NCBI RefSeq assembly: GCF_038396675.1
Contig: NC_088931.1
Location: 21,364,001 to 21,428,000, forward strand
Length of the DNA stretch: 64,000 nt
Direction of reading: 5' to 3'
Source: Hydra vulgaris
Lineage: Eukaryota > Cnidaria > Hydrozoa > Anthoathecata > Hydridae
Made by a program: the position numbers and the translations under genes
The notes under the pieces: generated by a model
What the model was told of the DNA's origin: nothing
Seen by the model: only the letters and a program-made list of their open reading frames with translations
The model's database searches: none
In this document: positions 39,101 to 47,897 of the stretch, in pieces
Position numbering within the stretch: position 1 is the stretch's first letter
Layout of the letters: every line of letters starts with the position of its first letter

Positions 39101-40256
39101 GAACAGAACAAGCCATCAAATATTTCCATATCTTCAAGAGGAACTTGACCACCTATTTGTTCAGCTAATGTAGTTTGATCACATGGTTGCACATACTTAT
39201 AAAAGCTGTCACCCATCATATCTAACTAAACAGCAAAAAAATATTGAAACCAATCATTAGTAACACTAAAACAATTCAAAACATTAAAACACATAATTTT
39301 TCAATTTTATTATAATCAAAGTTAATTGCATTTACCTAAAGCACGCTTCTTTAAAATACCAACAATTTAATGGTAGAAATTTATTTATTGCAACAAAATC
39401 ATTTGATTAGCCTTTTACTGCTATTTATCAGTTTATTTATACCATACATTTAAGTAATGATTACTTAAAAGTATGGCAAAAATAAACCGATAAACATTAT
39501 AAAACAATCAATCAATCTCTATATAAATAAACTTAATTAAAACAATAAATTATTTATAAAAATATTTTAACTTTTTGAGTCATAGGAACAAAAAATATTG
39601 CAAAGATTTTCATAAGTTTTTTTAAACTGAATGTTAACAAATATTAGAGAAATAAAGATAATTATTTATATAATATTGAATATTATTTATGTTTTAGTGA
39701 TAATAAATAATATCATTTATAAAAATTAATAACAATATTATTTAAAAAAATTAATAACAATATCATTAAAAAAATTGAATAATATTTGTGTGTTAATAAA
39801 TGCTAGAAAATCTTACTTGGTTTAATCCAAGATTTTCTTTAATATTTGGAGAAATATACAAACATTGACCATCTTTATTTAAAACAAAAATAAAGCCCCC
39901 AAGAGCTTGTGGAATGCATGCATTAAAATAACTAGAAGTATTTTGTTCTGGTGTTATAGTTCCTGTACAATTGCAAAATGAAAAAATATATATACTTATA
40001 AAAAACGATTACTTAAGCATATTACCCATCATACTAATTAACTTCAAAAATATAAATATTAACCTATAATTTGCTTTAAGACATGCTTTATCTTAATAAA
40101 GCTATTTGATAAACGCATTGTACAAAGTCGATCAAGATTTTCAGCAACTCCTTTAGGAAGTGGCAACTGACAAGCCAATTCACCAAACTCTCCATTTTGT
40201 TTTCCTCTACGCTGACGAGCAGCATCTCTAGATTTATTTCTTTTTGATTGTTCCAT
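12543..40256 (-). CDS. HIF-alpha-like bHLH-PAS transcription factor, 8 exons, 518 aa
   Basis: Joining eight exons with GT/AG borders gives one uninterrupted frame of 1557 nt. Residues 5-62 are a bHLH with the HIF-type basic region [13 protein letters not shown] and helix LPLPKGV. PAS-A (about 80-250) contains [19 protein letters not shown], the VQPCD motif and [19 protein letters not shown] followed by VVHCTG, closer to HIF/EPAS than to SIM or trachealess. PAS-B (about 250-350) contains [37 protein letters not shown] and GGWLWLQT. The C-terminus (351-518) is short and acidic, with a run of five prolines (423-427). SPYVPSP at 466-472 is a loose match to the oxygen-dependent hydroxylation site of HIF-alpha (L-A-P-Y-I-P). 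HIF-alpha pairs with ARNT and, in most animals, is destroyed in normoxia after prolyl hydroxylation. At 518 aa it is shorter than vertebrate HIF-1alpha (about 826). The ATG at 40256 is chosen because it directly precedes the basic region and no upstream acceptor is visible. Confidence 0.9.
13081..13247. repeat. AT-rich microsatellite (TATA/ATATAT mosaic)
   Basis: Interrupted TA dinucleotides in intron 7, ending at the TA target of the DD38E element. Confidence 0.95.
13248..14950 (-). mobile_element. Tc1-type DD38E transposon, apparently intact, 1.7 kb
   Basis: TIRs starting CACTGCCGCTCACGGAAGTT (left) and CACTGCTGCTCACGGAAGTT (right) differ at one position in the first 25 bp. Weaker similarity extends for about 90 bp. 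The flanks are TA on both sides (13246-13247, 14951-14952), embedded in (TA)n tracts. The single gene is uninterrupted. It lies in intron 7 of the HIF-like gene, in the same orientation. Confidence 0.9.
13429..14472 (-). CDS. Tc1-family transposase with D-D-38-E spacing, 347 aa
   Basis: A complete frame from ATG ([12 protein letters not shown]) to stop. Residues 1-110 hold two HTH units ([31 protein letters not shown]) with a GPSR-type linker. The catalytic motifs are [20 protein letters not shown] and [12 protein letters not shown] count 38 residues between the second D and the E, against 34 in classical Tc1; the extra four lie around [25 protein letters not shown] and MPRIVKAVI are standard landmarks. 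Cut-and-paste integration at TA is expected. DD38E spacing matches the group called Intruder in the literature as far as I recall. No stops or shifts, so activity is possible. Confidence 0.92.
   Translation of the reverse strand: MPKGKPISVEKRTAILTLLQEGYTVRKIAEKLNLSKSTVSYTIRRYRESGSLEDRNRPGPSRITTKTDDRRIKIISKRNQMLTAPQITAIFNCDREKKVSVSTIKRRLQKANLHGLVAIRIPYLRKVNRQKRFRWAQLHKNWTMDEWKQVLWIDESKFEVFGNKQRVYVRKSAEEKMLTQFLVPTVKHGEGSVIVWGCFSLDGVGYLHKIDDIMRAEHYRDILETSAIPSGLRLIGDNFILMHDYDPKHTALLCKNYLESQKAENLLRVMTWPPQSPDLNPIELLWDELDRKIRTVCPTSKSHLWNIIEQEWNNIQKETIRKLIERMPRIVKAVIKSKGGFFDEKKI
14951..15167. repeat. (TA)n microsatellite with TTGAA interruptions
   Basis: About 215 bp of TA repeats on the right flank of the DD38E element, within intron 7. 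Confidence 0.97.
15306..15453 (-). CDS. HIF-like exon 7 (PAS-B, end)
   Basis: Acceptor TTTATTTTTAG, donor GTATTA. Encodes [34 protein letters not shown] and [13 protein letters not shown], the second half of PAS-B. Its end phase joins exon 8 as VVSGLEAEG, matching the VVSG found in HIF proteins. Confidence 0.9.
15820..16900. other. Intronic, G-rich patches, possible decayed DNA element
   Basis: ATTATCGTCAATTCAGGGA is tandemly doubled near 15835-15860. Purine-rich blocks (15950-16020, 16255-16275, 16625-16650) resemble the G-rich subterminal blocks of the GGGG-ended elements at 4057 and 22529. A weak GGAGCT inverted terminus occurs at about 15931 and 16727. I could not define ends. Confidence 0.3.
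16982..19268 (+). pseudogene. RAG1/Transib-like transposase relic
   Basis: Coding-like pieces in plus orientation occur in the order expected for the RAG1/Transib superfamily. 17349-17460 gives [20 protein letters not shown]. Around 18000 [11 protein letters not shown] holds a candidate first acid (D codon 18006). 18330-18400 gives C-x2-C-like cysteines with [13 protein letters not shown]. Then GQTLKPIP leads into an apparent intron (donor near 18563, acceptor 18670). [14 protein letters not shown] holds a candidate second acid (D codon 18689) and is followed by [10 protein letters not shown]. At 19110-19268 [16 protein letters not shown] and [10 protein letters not shown] correspond to the third-acid region of RAG1 (E-x-G-N-K), but the residue aligned with the Glu is Lys (19188). 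Multiple frameshifts and stops. The superfamily call rests on motif order, not a search. Confidence 0.5.
17518..17529 (+). other. Isolated CACAGTGGGCCA, same as Transib terminus at 44865
   Basis: This 12-mer equals both ends of the Transib-like element at 44865-46503. No partner end was found nearby. It may be a scrap of a related element inside the RAG1-like relic. Confidence 0.45.
19269..20126. other. Intronic AT-rich sequence, no gene
   Basis: Repeated short phrase around CAGAGCCAGTAGTGACAGAG near 19740-19770 and lysine/valine-rich open text to 20134; nothing recognised. CCATGGATCAGTATA is doubled at 19048 and 19083. Confidence 0.4.
20127..20372. mobile_element. MITE-like, TAACTAAAATTAG-rich
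   Basis: GTGTTAGTTTAACTAAAATT at the left is mirrored by TTTTAGTTTTAATCATAACAC at the right. The interior is a series of AACTAAAATTAG variants in both directions. No clear target duplication. Confidence 0.4.
20373..21990. other. Intron 6, AT-rich, no feature seen
   Basis: No coding or recognisable repeat. A short inverted repeat (TTAAGTATTATAACTTA / TAAGTTATAATACTTAA) lies at 21182-21222. Confidence 0.5.
22529..23928. mobile_element. GGGG-ended non-autonomous DNA element (Zator-like?)
   Basis: The left terminus GGGGCCATCCATAAAGTACA and the right terminus (reverse complement GGGGACATCCATAAAGTACA) differ at one base and are flanked by AAA. G-rich subterminal blocks (22558-22612, 23869-23884) are direct rather than inverted repeats, as in the Zator-like element at 4057. 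A 5'-truncated LINE is nested inside. TIR sequence differs from the 4057 element, so it is at most a distant relative. Confidence 0.55.
22862..23512 (+). pseudogene. 5'-truncated LINE 3' end with poly(A), nested
   Basis: Open text from about 22865 ([20 protein letters not shown]) leads into [64 protein letters not shown] and [10 protein letters not shown]. This is the C-terminal region of a jockey/RTE-like reverse transcriptase polyprotein after the RT thumb. It ends at stop 23437, followed by about 50 nt and an A-run of about 20 at 23492-23512. The frame is uninterrupted and distinctly GC-richer than its surroundings, which suggests a recent insertion. Confidence 0.8.
24219..26005 (-). pseudogene. 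Decayed Tc1-type element
   Basis: Ends CAGTGGTGGAAAAAAT (24221) and, inverted, ATGGTGGAAAAAATAATAA (about 25990) with shared CTAAACATTTAAAAAA behind them. The minus strand between 25130 and 24680 reads [20 protein letters not shown], then a wrecked core with NNPKH and [12 protein letters not shown], typical Tc1 transposase scraps. No frame survives. Confidence 0.6.
26290..26560 (-). pseudogene. Second scrap of the same Tc1 transposase
   Basis: Minus-strand text [20 protein letters not shown] and [17 protein letters not shown] parallels the 24.7-25.1 kb copy. It is interrupted by a 22-bp perfect palindrome (26401-26422 / 26428-26449) made by inverted duplication of the AAACCACCAAAC segment. 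Confidence 0.65.
26580..26756. mobile_element. 177-bp MITE with 32-bp TIRs
   Basis: TIRs starting TGAACCTGTCATTTCGAAAA match over 32-33 bp with two differences. AAAT occurs at both flanks if the terminal T is counted as target. AT-rich centre, non-coding. Confidence 0.75.
26757..29254. other. Intron 6, 3'-proximal 2.5 kb without recognised feature
   Basis: AT-rich. A TATA-type stretch lies at 27345-27420 and two short inverted repeats (AATTTTATTATAATCATAAT and neighbours) at 27775-27860. No exon is needed here for the HIF-like reading frame. Confidence 0.5.
29255..29361 (-). CDS. HIF-like exon 6 (PAS-B, first part)
   Basis: Acceptor TTTAAAATTAG, donor GTGAAA (weaker than consensus). Encodes [20 protein letters not shown] and [15 protein letters not shown]. 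Followed by intron 6 of 13.8 kb. Confidence 0.88.
29592..29779 (-). CDS. HIF-like exon 5 (PAS-A/PAS-B junction)
   Basis: Acceptor CTGTATTTAG, donor GTAAGA after codon fragment AT. Encodes [17 protein letters not shown] and [18 protein letters not shown], the connector into PAS-B. Confidence 0.92.
29900..30090 (-). mobile_element. Possible tRNA-derived SINE, copy 1
   Basis: Minus strand reads GTAATGCTGTAGTGGTGAAA (A-box-like) followed by a degraded B-box region GTTTTAAAATC and a tail including AGAGATAAAAAGAATAAGC. Shares layout and pieces (CAGAGAAACAAG, CTCAAAC) with 30190-30390 and with 62380-62490. Confidence 0.4.
30190..30390 (-). mobile_element. Possible tRNA-derived SINE, copy 2
   Basis: Minus strand: TGTTATAGTAGTAAAAATTT (A-box-like) and, 30 nt later, GAGGTTCAAATC, a good B box (GGTTCRANYC). 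Lies in intron 4 beside copy 1. Confidence 0.5.
30528..30637 (-). CDS. HIF-like exon 4 (PAS-A, end)
   Basis: Acceptor TTGTTTTTAG, donor GTAAGT. Encodes [20 protein letters not shown] and [13 protein letters not shown], a strongly HIF-like block. Exon of 110 bp whose phase fits both neighbours; too short to be found as a plain ORF. Confidence 0.9.
31061..31157 (+). mobile_element. Harbinger-like MITE family A, truncated copy
   Basis: GAATCATCCATAAATTACGT onward matches the left half of 36913-37168, then stops after ATTTAAATAAAAAATG. No right terminus. Confidence 0.65.
31306..32594 (+). mobile_element. mariner transposon (DD34D), apparently complete
   Basis: TIRs TTAGGTAACCAAAAAAGTTC and, right end inverted, TCAGGTAACCAAAAAAGTTT, with TA on each side (31304-31305, 32595-32596). 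Length 1289 bp, standard for mariner. A TATATA-type box precedes the gene at about 31436. It lies in intron 3 of the HIF-like gene in opposite orientation. Confidence 0.93.
31492..32520 (+). CDS. mariner transposase, intact, 342 aa
   Basis: ATG at 31492 ([10 protein letters not shown]) to TAA at 32518. The N-terminal HTH domain carries [20 protein letters not shown] and LPRSGRP. The mariner signature WVPHKL is present. The catalytic triad is LLTCDEKWV (D), [13 protein letters not shown] (D) and [13 protein letters not shown] (D), with 34 residues between the second and third D. No stop or frameshift. The coding sequence is much GC-richer than the window around it, which fits recent horizontal arrival followed by little decay. 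It inserts at TA. A slightly longer open frame starts upstream at 31477 but lacks an ATG. Confidence 0.95.
   Translation: MATQPTIIRSCLLYEFKLGRNATQAAKNICTAFGEGTVSERTAQKWFQQFSSGDESIEDLPRSGRPLLVDEDELKDAVESDSSQTCQELAVRFAVSVETIRLHLHAIGKAWKLSRWVPHKLSIDNKKQRLTICTSLLSRNNVEPFLDRLLTCDEKWVVYNNTKRCYHWLSPDDPIPKAPKPNLHERKVLLCIWWTTAGVVHYELLPTGQTITGLVYSPQLQRVHDLLLVKQPALVHRRGVLLLHDNARPHTARVTQDKLQSLGWESLPHPPYSPDLSPTDFHFFLSLGNHLKGQQFRDQDAVEMELKAFIDSKDQELFRSGINKLVLRWEKVLDANGDYFDE
32597..33941. other. Intron 3 sequence without recognised feature
   Basis: AT-rich, non-coding. No repeats noticed beyond A/T runs. Confidence 0.5.
33942..36440. repeat. 2.5-kb palindrome, arms ~1.16 kb
   Basis: The left arm 33942-35103 and the right arm 35267-36440 are inverted copies, at a guess over 90 percent identical. 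Outer ends are GGGTCATTCCATGCC and, inverted, GGGTCATTTCATGCC. The centre is a unique 163-bp spacer. The right arm carries about 100 bp (36045-36140) absent from the left. No protein was recognised; the mirrored open frames (34014-34229 with 36157-36372; 34408-34629 with 35682-35885) are not evidently coding. A partial single-arm copy lies at 59336-59610. AAAA flanks both ends but is uninformative. It lies within intron 3 of the HIF-like gene. Confidence 0.92.
36441..36912. other. AT-rich intron sequence, nothing seen
   Basis: Between the palindrome and the next MITE; no feature. Confidence 0.5.
36913..37168. mobile_element. Harbinger-like MITE family A, complete reference copy
   Basis: 256 bp with TIRs GGGATTGTCCATAAATTATG / GGGATTGTCCATAAATTACG and TAA on both sides (36910-36912, 37169-37171). 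The 3-bp TAA duplication and GGG start fit PIF/Harbinger. Copies: 1425, 31061, 46797. Confidence 0.8.
37172..39065. other. Intron 3, 5'-proximal 1.9 kb without recognised feature
   Basis: AT-rich; a (TAA)5-6 run at about 37917-37933 and a short doubled AATTCTTTAAAGTAG at 38680-38712. Non-coding. Confidence 0.5.
39066..39225 (-). CDS. HIF-like exon 3 (PAS-A, middle)
   Basis: Acceptor GCTGTTTAG. Begins [17 protein letters not shown], equivalent to the HPCD segment of HIF PAS-A. Donor GTATTT after NPKK, phase 1. The variable loop [20 protein letters not shown] is unlike vertebrate sequence. Intron 3 that follows is 8.4 kb. Confidence 0.85.
39817..39962 (-). CDS. HIF-like exon 2 (PAS-A, first part)
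   Basis: Acceptor TTGTACAG, donor GTAAGA, phase 1 in and 0 out. Contains [19 protein letters not shown] and [13 protein letters not shown], the start of a PAS fold. Separated from exon 1 by a 101-bp intron. Confidence 0.88.
40064..40256 (-). CDS. HIF-like exon 1 (start codon, bHLH)
   Basis: Encodes residues 1-64 and the first base of codon 65. Starts [17 protein letters not shown] and ends before donor GTTAAT. The in-frame codons upstream of the ATG (to about 40280) are also open, so a further 5' exon is not fully excluded. Confidence 0.85.
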
Positions 40257-42633
<2,377 letters not shown>

Positions 42634-42641
42634 AATGAGGA

Positions 42642-43175
42642 CAGGGGTGGCGCCAGCATTTTATGGTCTTCGAGATATCTAAAACATTTATATATTTATA
42701 CATAAGTATAAATATATAAATGTTTGGGGTGCAAACCCCAAACATTTATATATTTATACTTATGTCAAATAAGGATGCTTTTCAAAAATTGCGATGATTG
42801 GAGCCAGGAACAAAAAACCCCAAAATTTTAGCCCCCCCCCTCCTGCCTTGAACGTGAAAGCAACTAGTTGATGATATATTTATTGAAATATTTTCAACTT
42901 GACTTATATTCATCGAGAAATTTTTAGTTTCGTAGTATAATTTCTCAGCGTTCAAAAACTATGACCATGTAAAATTTGATACCCCTAAAATTAAGGAGGT
43001 TTAAGCTTTATATGGTCATACTTTTTGAACGCTAAAATATTTTACAATGAATTTAAAATTATTGATGAATATAAGTCTTTGTTTGACATAATTATAAACA
43101 TATAAATGTTTGGAGTTAGCTCCATGTCTGGGAGATAGATATCTCGAAGACCAAAAAATGCTGGCGCCACCCCTG
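42642..43175. mobile_element. hAT MITE with 8-bp target duplication
   Basis: Termini CAGGGGTGGCGCCAGCATTT and its inverse at the right, followed by matching TCTTCGAGATATCT. AATGAGGA flanks both ends (42634-42641, 43176-43183). The interior contains a second inverted repeat (AGCGTTCAAAAACTATGACC near 42946 against its inverse ending about 43033) and a triplicated AAACATTTATATATTTATAC, so the whole is strongly self-complementary. 534 bp, non-coding. Confidence 0.92.
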
Positions 43176-43183
43176 AATGAGGA

Positions 43184-44864
43184 TATAAATTACTGAAACG
43201 AGCAAATAAATGTCTTGTGGGAAAATACATGTCTAATCTGACAAAGTGGCTATGAGTTAGCATTAACAATGATTAACGGCAAAATGTGCAATGCTGCAAC
43301 AAAAATGCTGCGGATATTGCAGTTAGTTTATTTATTTTTGAATAATCTAATTTTTGAAAGTTTTGCGACTGATTTTGTACAAGATCACGTTAAAAAATAG
43401 CAGCAAGCGAGAACGCAAGTAGAAAACTGTTATAGGATAAAAAGCACAAGTTTAAAAAAGATTTTGAAATGAGCTTAGATTAACGACGCGCCCAATGCAA
43501 AGAGAGCAGTAATGGAAACACCATTAAAGAATTTTTCAGTAATTCAGAAACAGGCGCAAACATCAACCGTTAAAAATATTGTATTAAAGCAATGAAAATA
43601 AATTAAATAATTTATTTTATATATATTGTATATAGATATTATATATTTTATATAGTCTATTCCTTCTTTTGATTCACAATTATATCTTAAATTTATAATT
43701 TAGTTTTTTTCCCTAAAAACAAACTACTGCTTGTTTAAAATGAATGCAACACGTAAACAATTTTACTGTGGAGATAAGACACGTAAACAATTTTACTGTG
43801 GAGATAAGACACGTAAACAATTTTACTGTGTAGTTAATTACTTAGATTTCCAAAATATTTACGGAGAGGCGTATTCATTTTACAAAGCGTAACGAAACTC
43901 CAAAATCTTTACATTTTTTTAAATTTAAAATATTAAAAACTCTTTTTAAAAAATATCTAAATAAAACTAATACCAAAAAAAAAAAAAAAATAAACATTTA
44001 AGTTAATTAAAATAAAGTTTAAAATAACGTTTAATGATAATAATAAAATAACGTTTTTACGTTAAAAAAAAACTATATATTTAAAAACTTTATTTAAAAA
44101 AATTAAATAGAAAATTTTGATTTAATGTCTTGATATACTAAAATATAGGGAGAGTTTACTTGAGAAATGAGAATACAGCCCCAGAATTTTATTAGACCTA
44201 ACTGTAAACAGTTTAGTTTAATAAGGGAGAAGATGAAAAGGAATATTTTCAGACTTTAAGAAGTAAACTTAAAAAGTAAAATAAAGTAAGATCAACATTA
44301 CAAATTATTTTCTAGCCGTTAATATAGTTTGTCAAACTAGCTAGGGGTTATATATATATCGCTCAGTGACGGATTCGGGGGGATGGGGAGTATTAATACT
44401 GATGTTAATTATTATATATTATCTGTATTTTAAAATTTTTATAGTTTTATAACAAAACTGTATGCTGCTCACTAATAAAAAATTTCTATTACAATAAGAT
44501 TATAAATAGTAGTGACTGTTCAAATAGCTTTAAATGTCGCGTCACAGCAGAATTGTATTTAAAACGTATTAATTCTGAAGTTATATTGTCCTAAAGTTAT
44601 ATTGAAGCGTTAAATTTTGTTTTTCATTCCACCAAATAAAAAAAAAACAGTGCATCTTTTCTCTAGAAATATAAAGGATGCAATCGAAATTGAATTCAGT
44701 AATAAATCTTGCGGTTTTTCTCTGACAATTTAGTTCTAACGTTAGATCGCTTGATAATAATGTAGTATATTTTTATAATATGAAAAAGTTTTAAATTGAG
44801 ATGGAACAGAATATAAACATTTGTCCAAAAGTATTTTGCGTTAGTGTGTTATATTGTTACATAC
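43184..44864. other. Intergenic, AT-rich; 30-bp tandem repeat at 43749-43831
   Basis: ACACGTAAACAATTTTACTG plus ten further bases repeats 2.8 times at 43749-43831. Otherwise no gene or known repeat. Confidence 0.6.
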
Positions 44865-46503
44865 CACAGTGGGCCAGAATTCACTTTTACTGGACAAAGT
44901 TCATAACTAAATTTTATAATAGGGCTATATTCATTAAAATTAGCATGAGTACTAATATCAAGTCTGCGCTTTTTATGAAGGTAAAAGTTTTTATTTCGTT
45001 GCTATGGATACCTTTTCGTTGCTATGGATACCGTAATATTTTGCTTAGCAACAACCTATTTTTGGTATTTGCAGATATTTTACGAGTGCTATATTCACTA
45101 AATTTGGCATGAGTTCCAATATGAGATCACATTTCTTATAAAAGTAATAAATTTTTATTATTTAGTTGCTATGGATACTTATATTGCTTAGTTTCTAGAT
45201 ACTTTCCTTTGTTGCAAAGGGGTAAATTGATTTTTGACTAAATTTTATCGGATTTTCGACCCACCTGTGTTGAATAACAATTAATTATTTAGGTAAATAA
45301 TGGTTTAGCAATAATAAAAACAAAAAATTGTGGAAGAAAATAATGTCAACATAAAAATTGTAAAACATCTGAAGGAAATGTTATATGATTTTTAGGTGTG
45401 ATGTTGATTAATGCAGTGATGAAATAATAGGATCACTGGAAACTAGGAGTCTATTGATTTGATCAGTATTTGTTGCTCTACTGTCTGTTTTTCGGCTGAA
45501 ATTTTCGCGATAAGATTTTAAGTGTTTATTTCTAGCCTCATGAGCTTCCTCTAACATAAGTTCGATGGATAATGTACGGCTTTTAATTATGTGATGCCCA
45601 TGTATCAATGCTTTATGAACTGATTAAGCCATATAATACCGTGGATAAAGGGACACATATAATCTAACAGTGTCAAAGCAATAATCAGTCTATTTCATAT
45701 CCTGAAGAGAGTGTTACCAAGATAATGTAAAATCTGAATAAAAGGTTTTGATACTTTTATAAATGCTTTGGCCAGTAGTATCATCAAAACCTTACACGTG
45801 AGTGTCATTGCTTTTGTTGCTTTTTTGTTCAATATTGAGTGCCTCAGCCCAGGTTCCTTGCAGTTGTTTCATTGTCTTTTACTGACAACTAAGTGTTCAT
45901 TATAGTATCATTGACAGTATAGTCTGCAGATTTCCAGATTTCTGTAAAAACAACTTTAATGTAAAAATGGATTATTGCTATGCAAAATTAGCAACCAAGT
46001 TGAAACATAAATAAAATCTGAACGGGGATTTATGGGGACGAGCAATCAATGAAAACTCGATTGAAGCATCATATAGTTTAAATAAATATAAGACAGCACA
46101 CGGCAAATTGTGCTAATTATTAGTTATAGTGCGGCAAAAAGTATATTTCTTTAAGATTTTTTTTTAATCTGGGATTTTCAAAGTATAACTGAGATAGCTA
46201 TGACAAATTTTATTTCACACAATTGTTTTTCTTATCTCTAAATTTTTTTTCTTTTAAAAACGTAGATGTAATTAAAATATCACACAACGTTGATGACACC
46301 AGAATTACTAATTTATATATATATATTTTTATTTTTTTTAAATTTCAATATTTAAATGCTCAGGGCCCTGTTAACTAAGGGATTTAATAAAAATAAATTA
46401 CCAATAAATTTCTCCTAATATATATAGATACTAAAATTATATAAGTTTTTAAGATTAGACAACAAAAATTTTTACCATTTTGTCTACATATTGGCCCACT
46501 GTG
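44865..46503 (-). mobile_element. Transib-like element with CACAGTG (V(D)J heptamer) termini
   Basis: Both ends read CACAGTGGGCCA inward, and CATAC flanks each side (44860-44864, 46504-46508), a 5-bp target duplication as in Transib. ACAAAGTTC begins 22 nt behind the left heptamer and ACAAAATGG 13 nt behind the right one, resembling nonamers. A minus-strand transposase relic lies inside. It is 1639 bp, about half the length expected, so internally deleted. A ~60-bp internal duplication (44922 and 45087, around GCTATATTCA) and three GTTGCTATGGATAC copies (45000-45180) are present. Confidence 0.75.
45408..45800 (-). pseudogene. Transib-like transposase relic (first-acid and Glu regions)
   Basis: At 45795-45750 the minus strand reads GFDDTTGQSIYKS, the Transib motif around the first catalytic Asp. 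At 45608-45408 it reads HGHHIIKSRTLSIEL, LEEAHEARNKHLKSYRENFS and NRLLVSSDPIISSL, the region with the third catalytic Glu and the RAG1-like E-x-x-N-K pattern, ending in a stop. Only about 140 bp separate the two, so the middle of the core (second Asp) has been lost. Confidence 0.65.
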
Positions 46504-46796
46504 CATACCTAAAACTGTTTACACCAATAATAGTATTTTCATTTATGCTGATGTTCCCCAACCTAGCCTATTTGTGAAGGCAATAGGATTTCTCCCAAAA
46601 ACTTTGTTTTGTTTTTGTGTACGTCACAAAATTTGAATCTATCTATAATCACGGGGTAAAATACGTCACTGAGTAAAATAATTAAATATTTAGTATTAAT
46701 ATTGTTTAATTTGACAAAAATAATTTAGTATTTTTAGTTGATAAAAAGTATCGCCGGTTTTATAAATTTTTTTCCTAATAGTTTTCATTAATGTCT

Positions 46797-46983
46797 TTAC
46801 GGATTGTCAACAAATTACGTAACTTACTTAAAACTTATTTGATGATAGAAGTAGATCATTACACATTTGCGTAGGAGATCATTACACTTTTGCACGATGG
46901 TTTTACTGGGCTTAGAGAGTTATTTTAATTTTTGGTTAAATTAAAGACTCTGCGAGGGAAAACTTTTAATTTTTTCTGTTGTC
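46797..46983. mobile_element. Harbinger-like MITE family A, right end lost
   Basis: ACGGATTGTCAACAAATTAC at the left, and GACTCTGCGAGGGAAAACTT near the right, as in 1425-1575. The final ~40 bp including the right TIR are missing. Confidence 0.6.
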
Positions 46984-47039
46984 CGTAGCCCTATCCTATA
47001 AAGCGAATTTACAATGTAGTATTTTATATATTGTAAAAA

Positions 47040-47100
47040 TTTTTATAGGACTGTGTAATTTTACAATGCTACATTGTAAAATTACACAGTCCTATAAAAA
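47040..47100. repeat. Perfect 29-bp inverted repeat, 3-nt loop
   Basis: 47040-47068 is the exact reverse complement of 47072-47100 (TTTTTATAGGACTGTG...). A further hairpin with 16-bp arms and one mismatch (AGTTACTCTAACAGGA) lies at 47186-47220. Confidence 0.95.
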
Positions 47101-47822
47101 ATTTACGGCGATTTTTTGTGTACAATTTTACAAATATTTAAACTACAATTTTACACTATCCGATAGGCGTGTTACACACCTGAAGTTACTCTAACAGGAA
47201 ATTCTTGTTAGAGTAACTTTAAAGTAATGTAAATTATAATACAAAAATTGTGTAATGTTATAAAGTTCTGCTTTTGGTTTTCCAGAATTGTATTAAAAAT
47301 TATTCAAAGTTGCCAAGAATTTATATCACAATGAAGTAAAACTGTAATTAAACCCAAGATGGCTTTTTTTTTAATTTAAAAGTAAATTTAGCAGTAATTA
47401 CAATCAAAAATGACACTATAAAACAAATTCTTGTTGTTAAAATACAAACTTTTTTTTTGATTAGCCCTGTAAAATGAACAGTTCTGAGTCAGATTAGGGT
47501 TCGACGATTTTGGTAACTTCCAAAACAGTTACTTTTAGTTACCGGTAACTGCGGTAACTTGAGAGTAACATAAGGTAACTTGAGCATAACTTAAGGTAAC
47601 TTGAGCGTAACTTAACTACTTAATTAAATAATTGGGTAACTTTTAATTTAAAAAAGTAAGTTAAAAAAAATTGACAACTTTTATTGATAAAATGTGAGAA
47701 GAATTTACACTAGCAATAACACTCGCGCAGATTTAGTTTGTCGCTTGCATACAAAAATTGAAAAACATTTTCATTATCAAAAAAGGAGAAAAAGTCAAAA
47801 ATTAGTTCCTCGCAAGAAAGAA

Positions 47823-47825
<3 letters not shown>

Positions 47826-47881
<56 letters not shown>
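47826..47881. repeat. (TA)n microsatellite
   Basis: About 55 bp of TA at the 5' side of the Penelope-like element. Confidence 0.95.
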
Positions 47882-47884
<3 letters not shown>

Positions 47885-47897
47885 ACGCTCCTAATAG

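Larger units (their letters stand above)
46509..47487. other. Intergenic with MITE scrap and two hairpins
   Basis: Besides the items listed separately at 46797, 47040 and 47186, no gene is seen. Confidence 0.5.

Noticed and set aside
43042..43269. 75-codon minus-strand frame
   Set aside because: Spans the hAT MITE right terminus and its target duplication, so it is chance coding.
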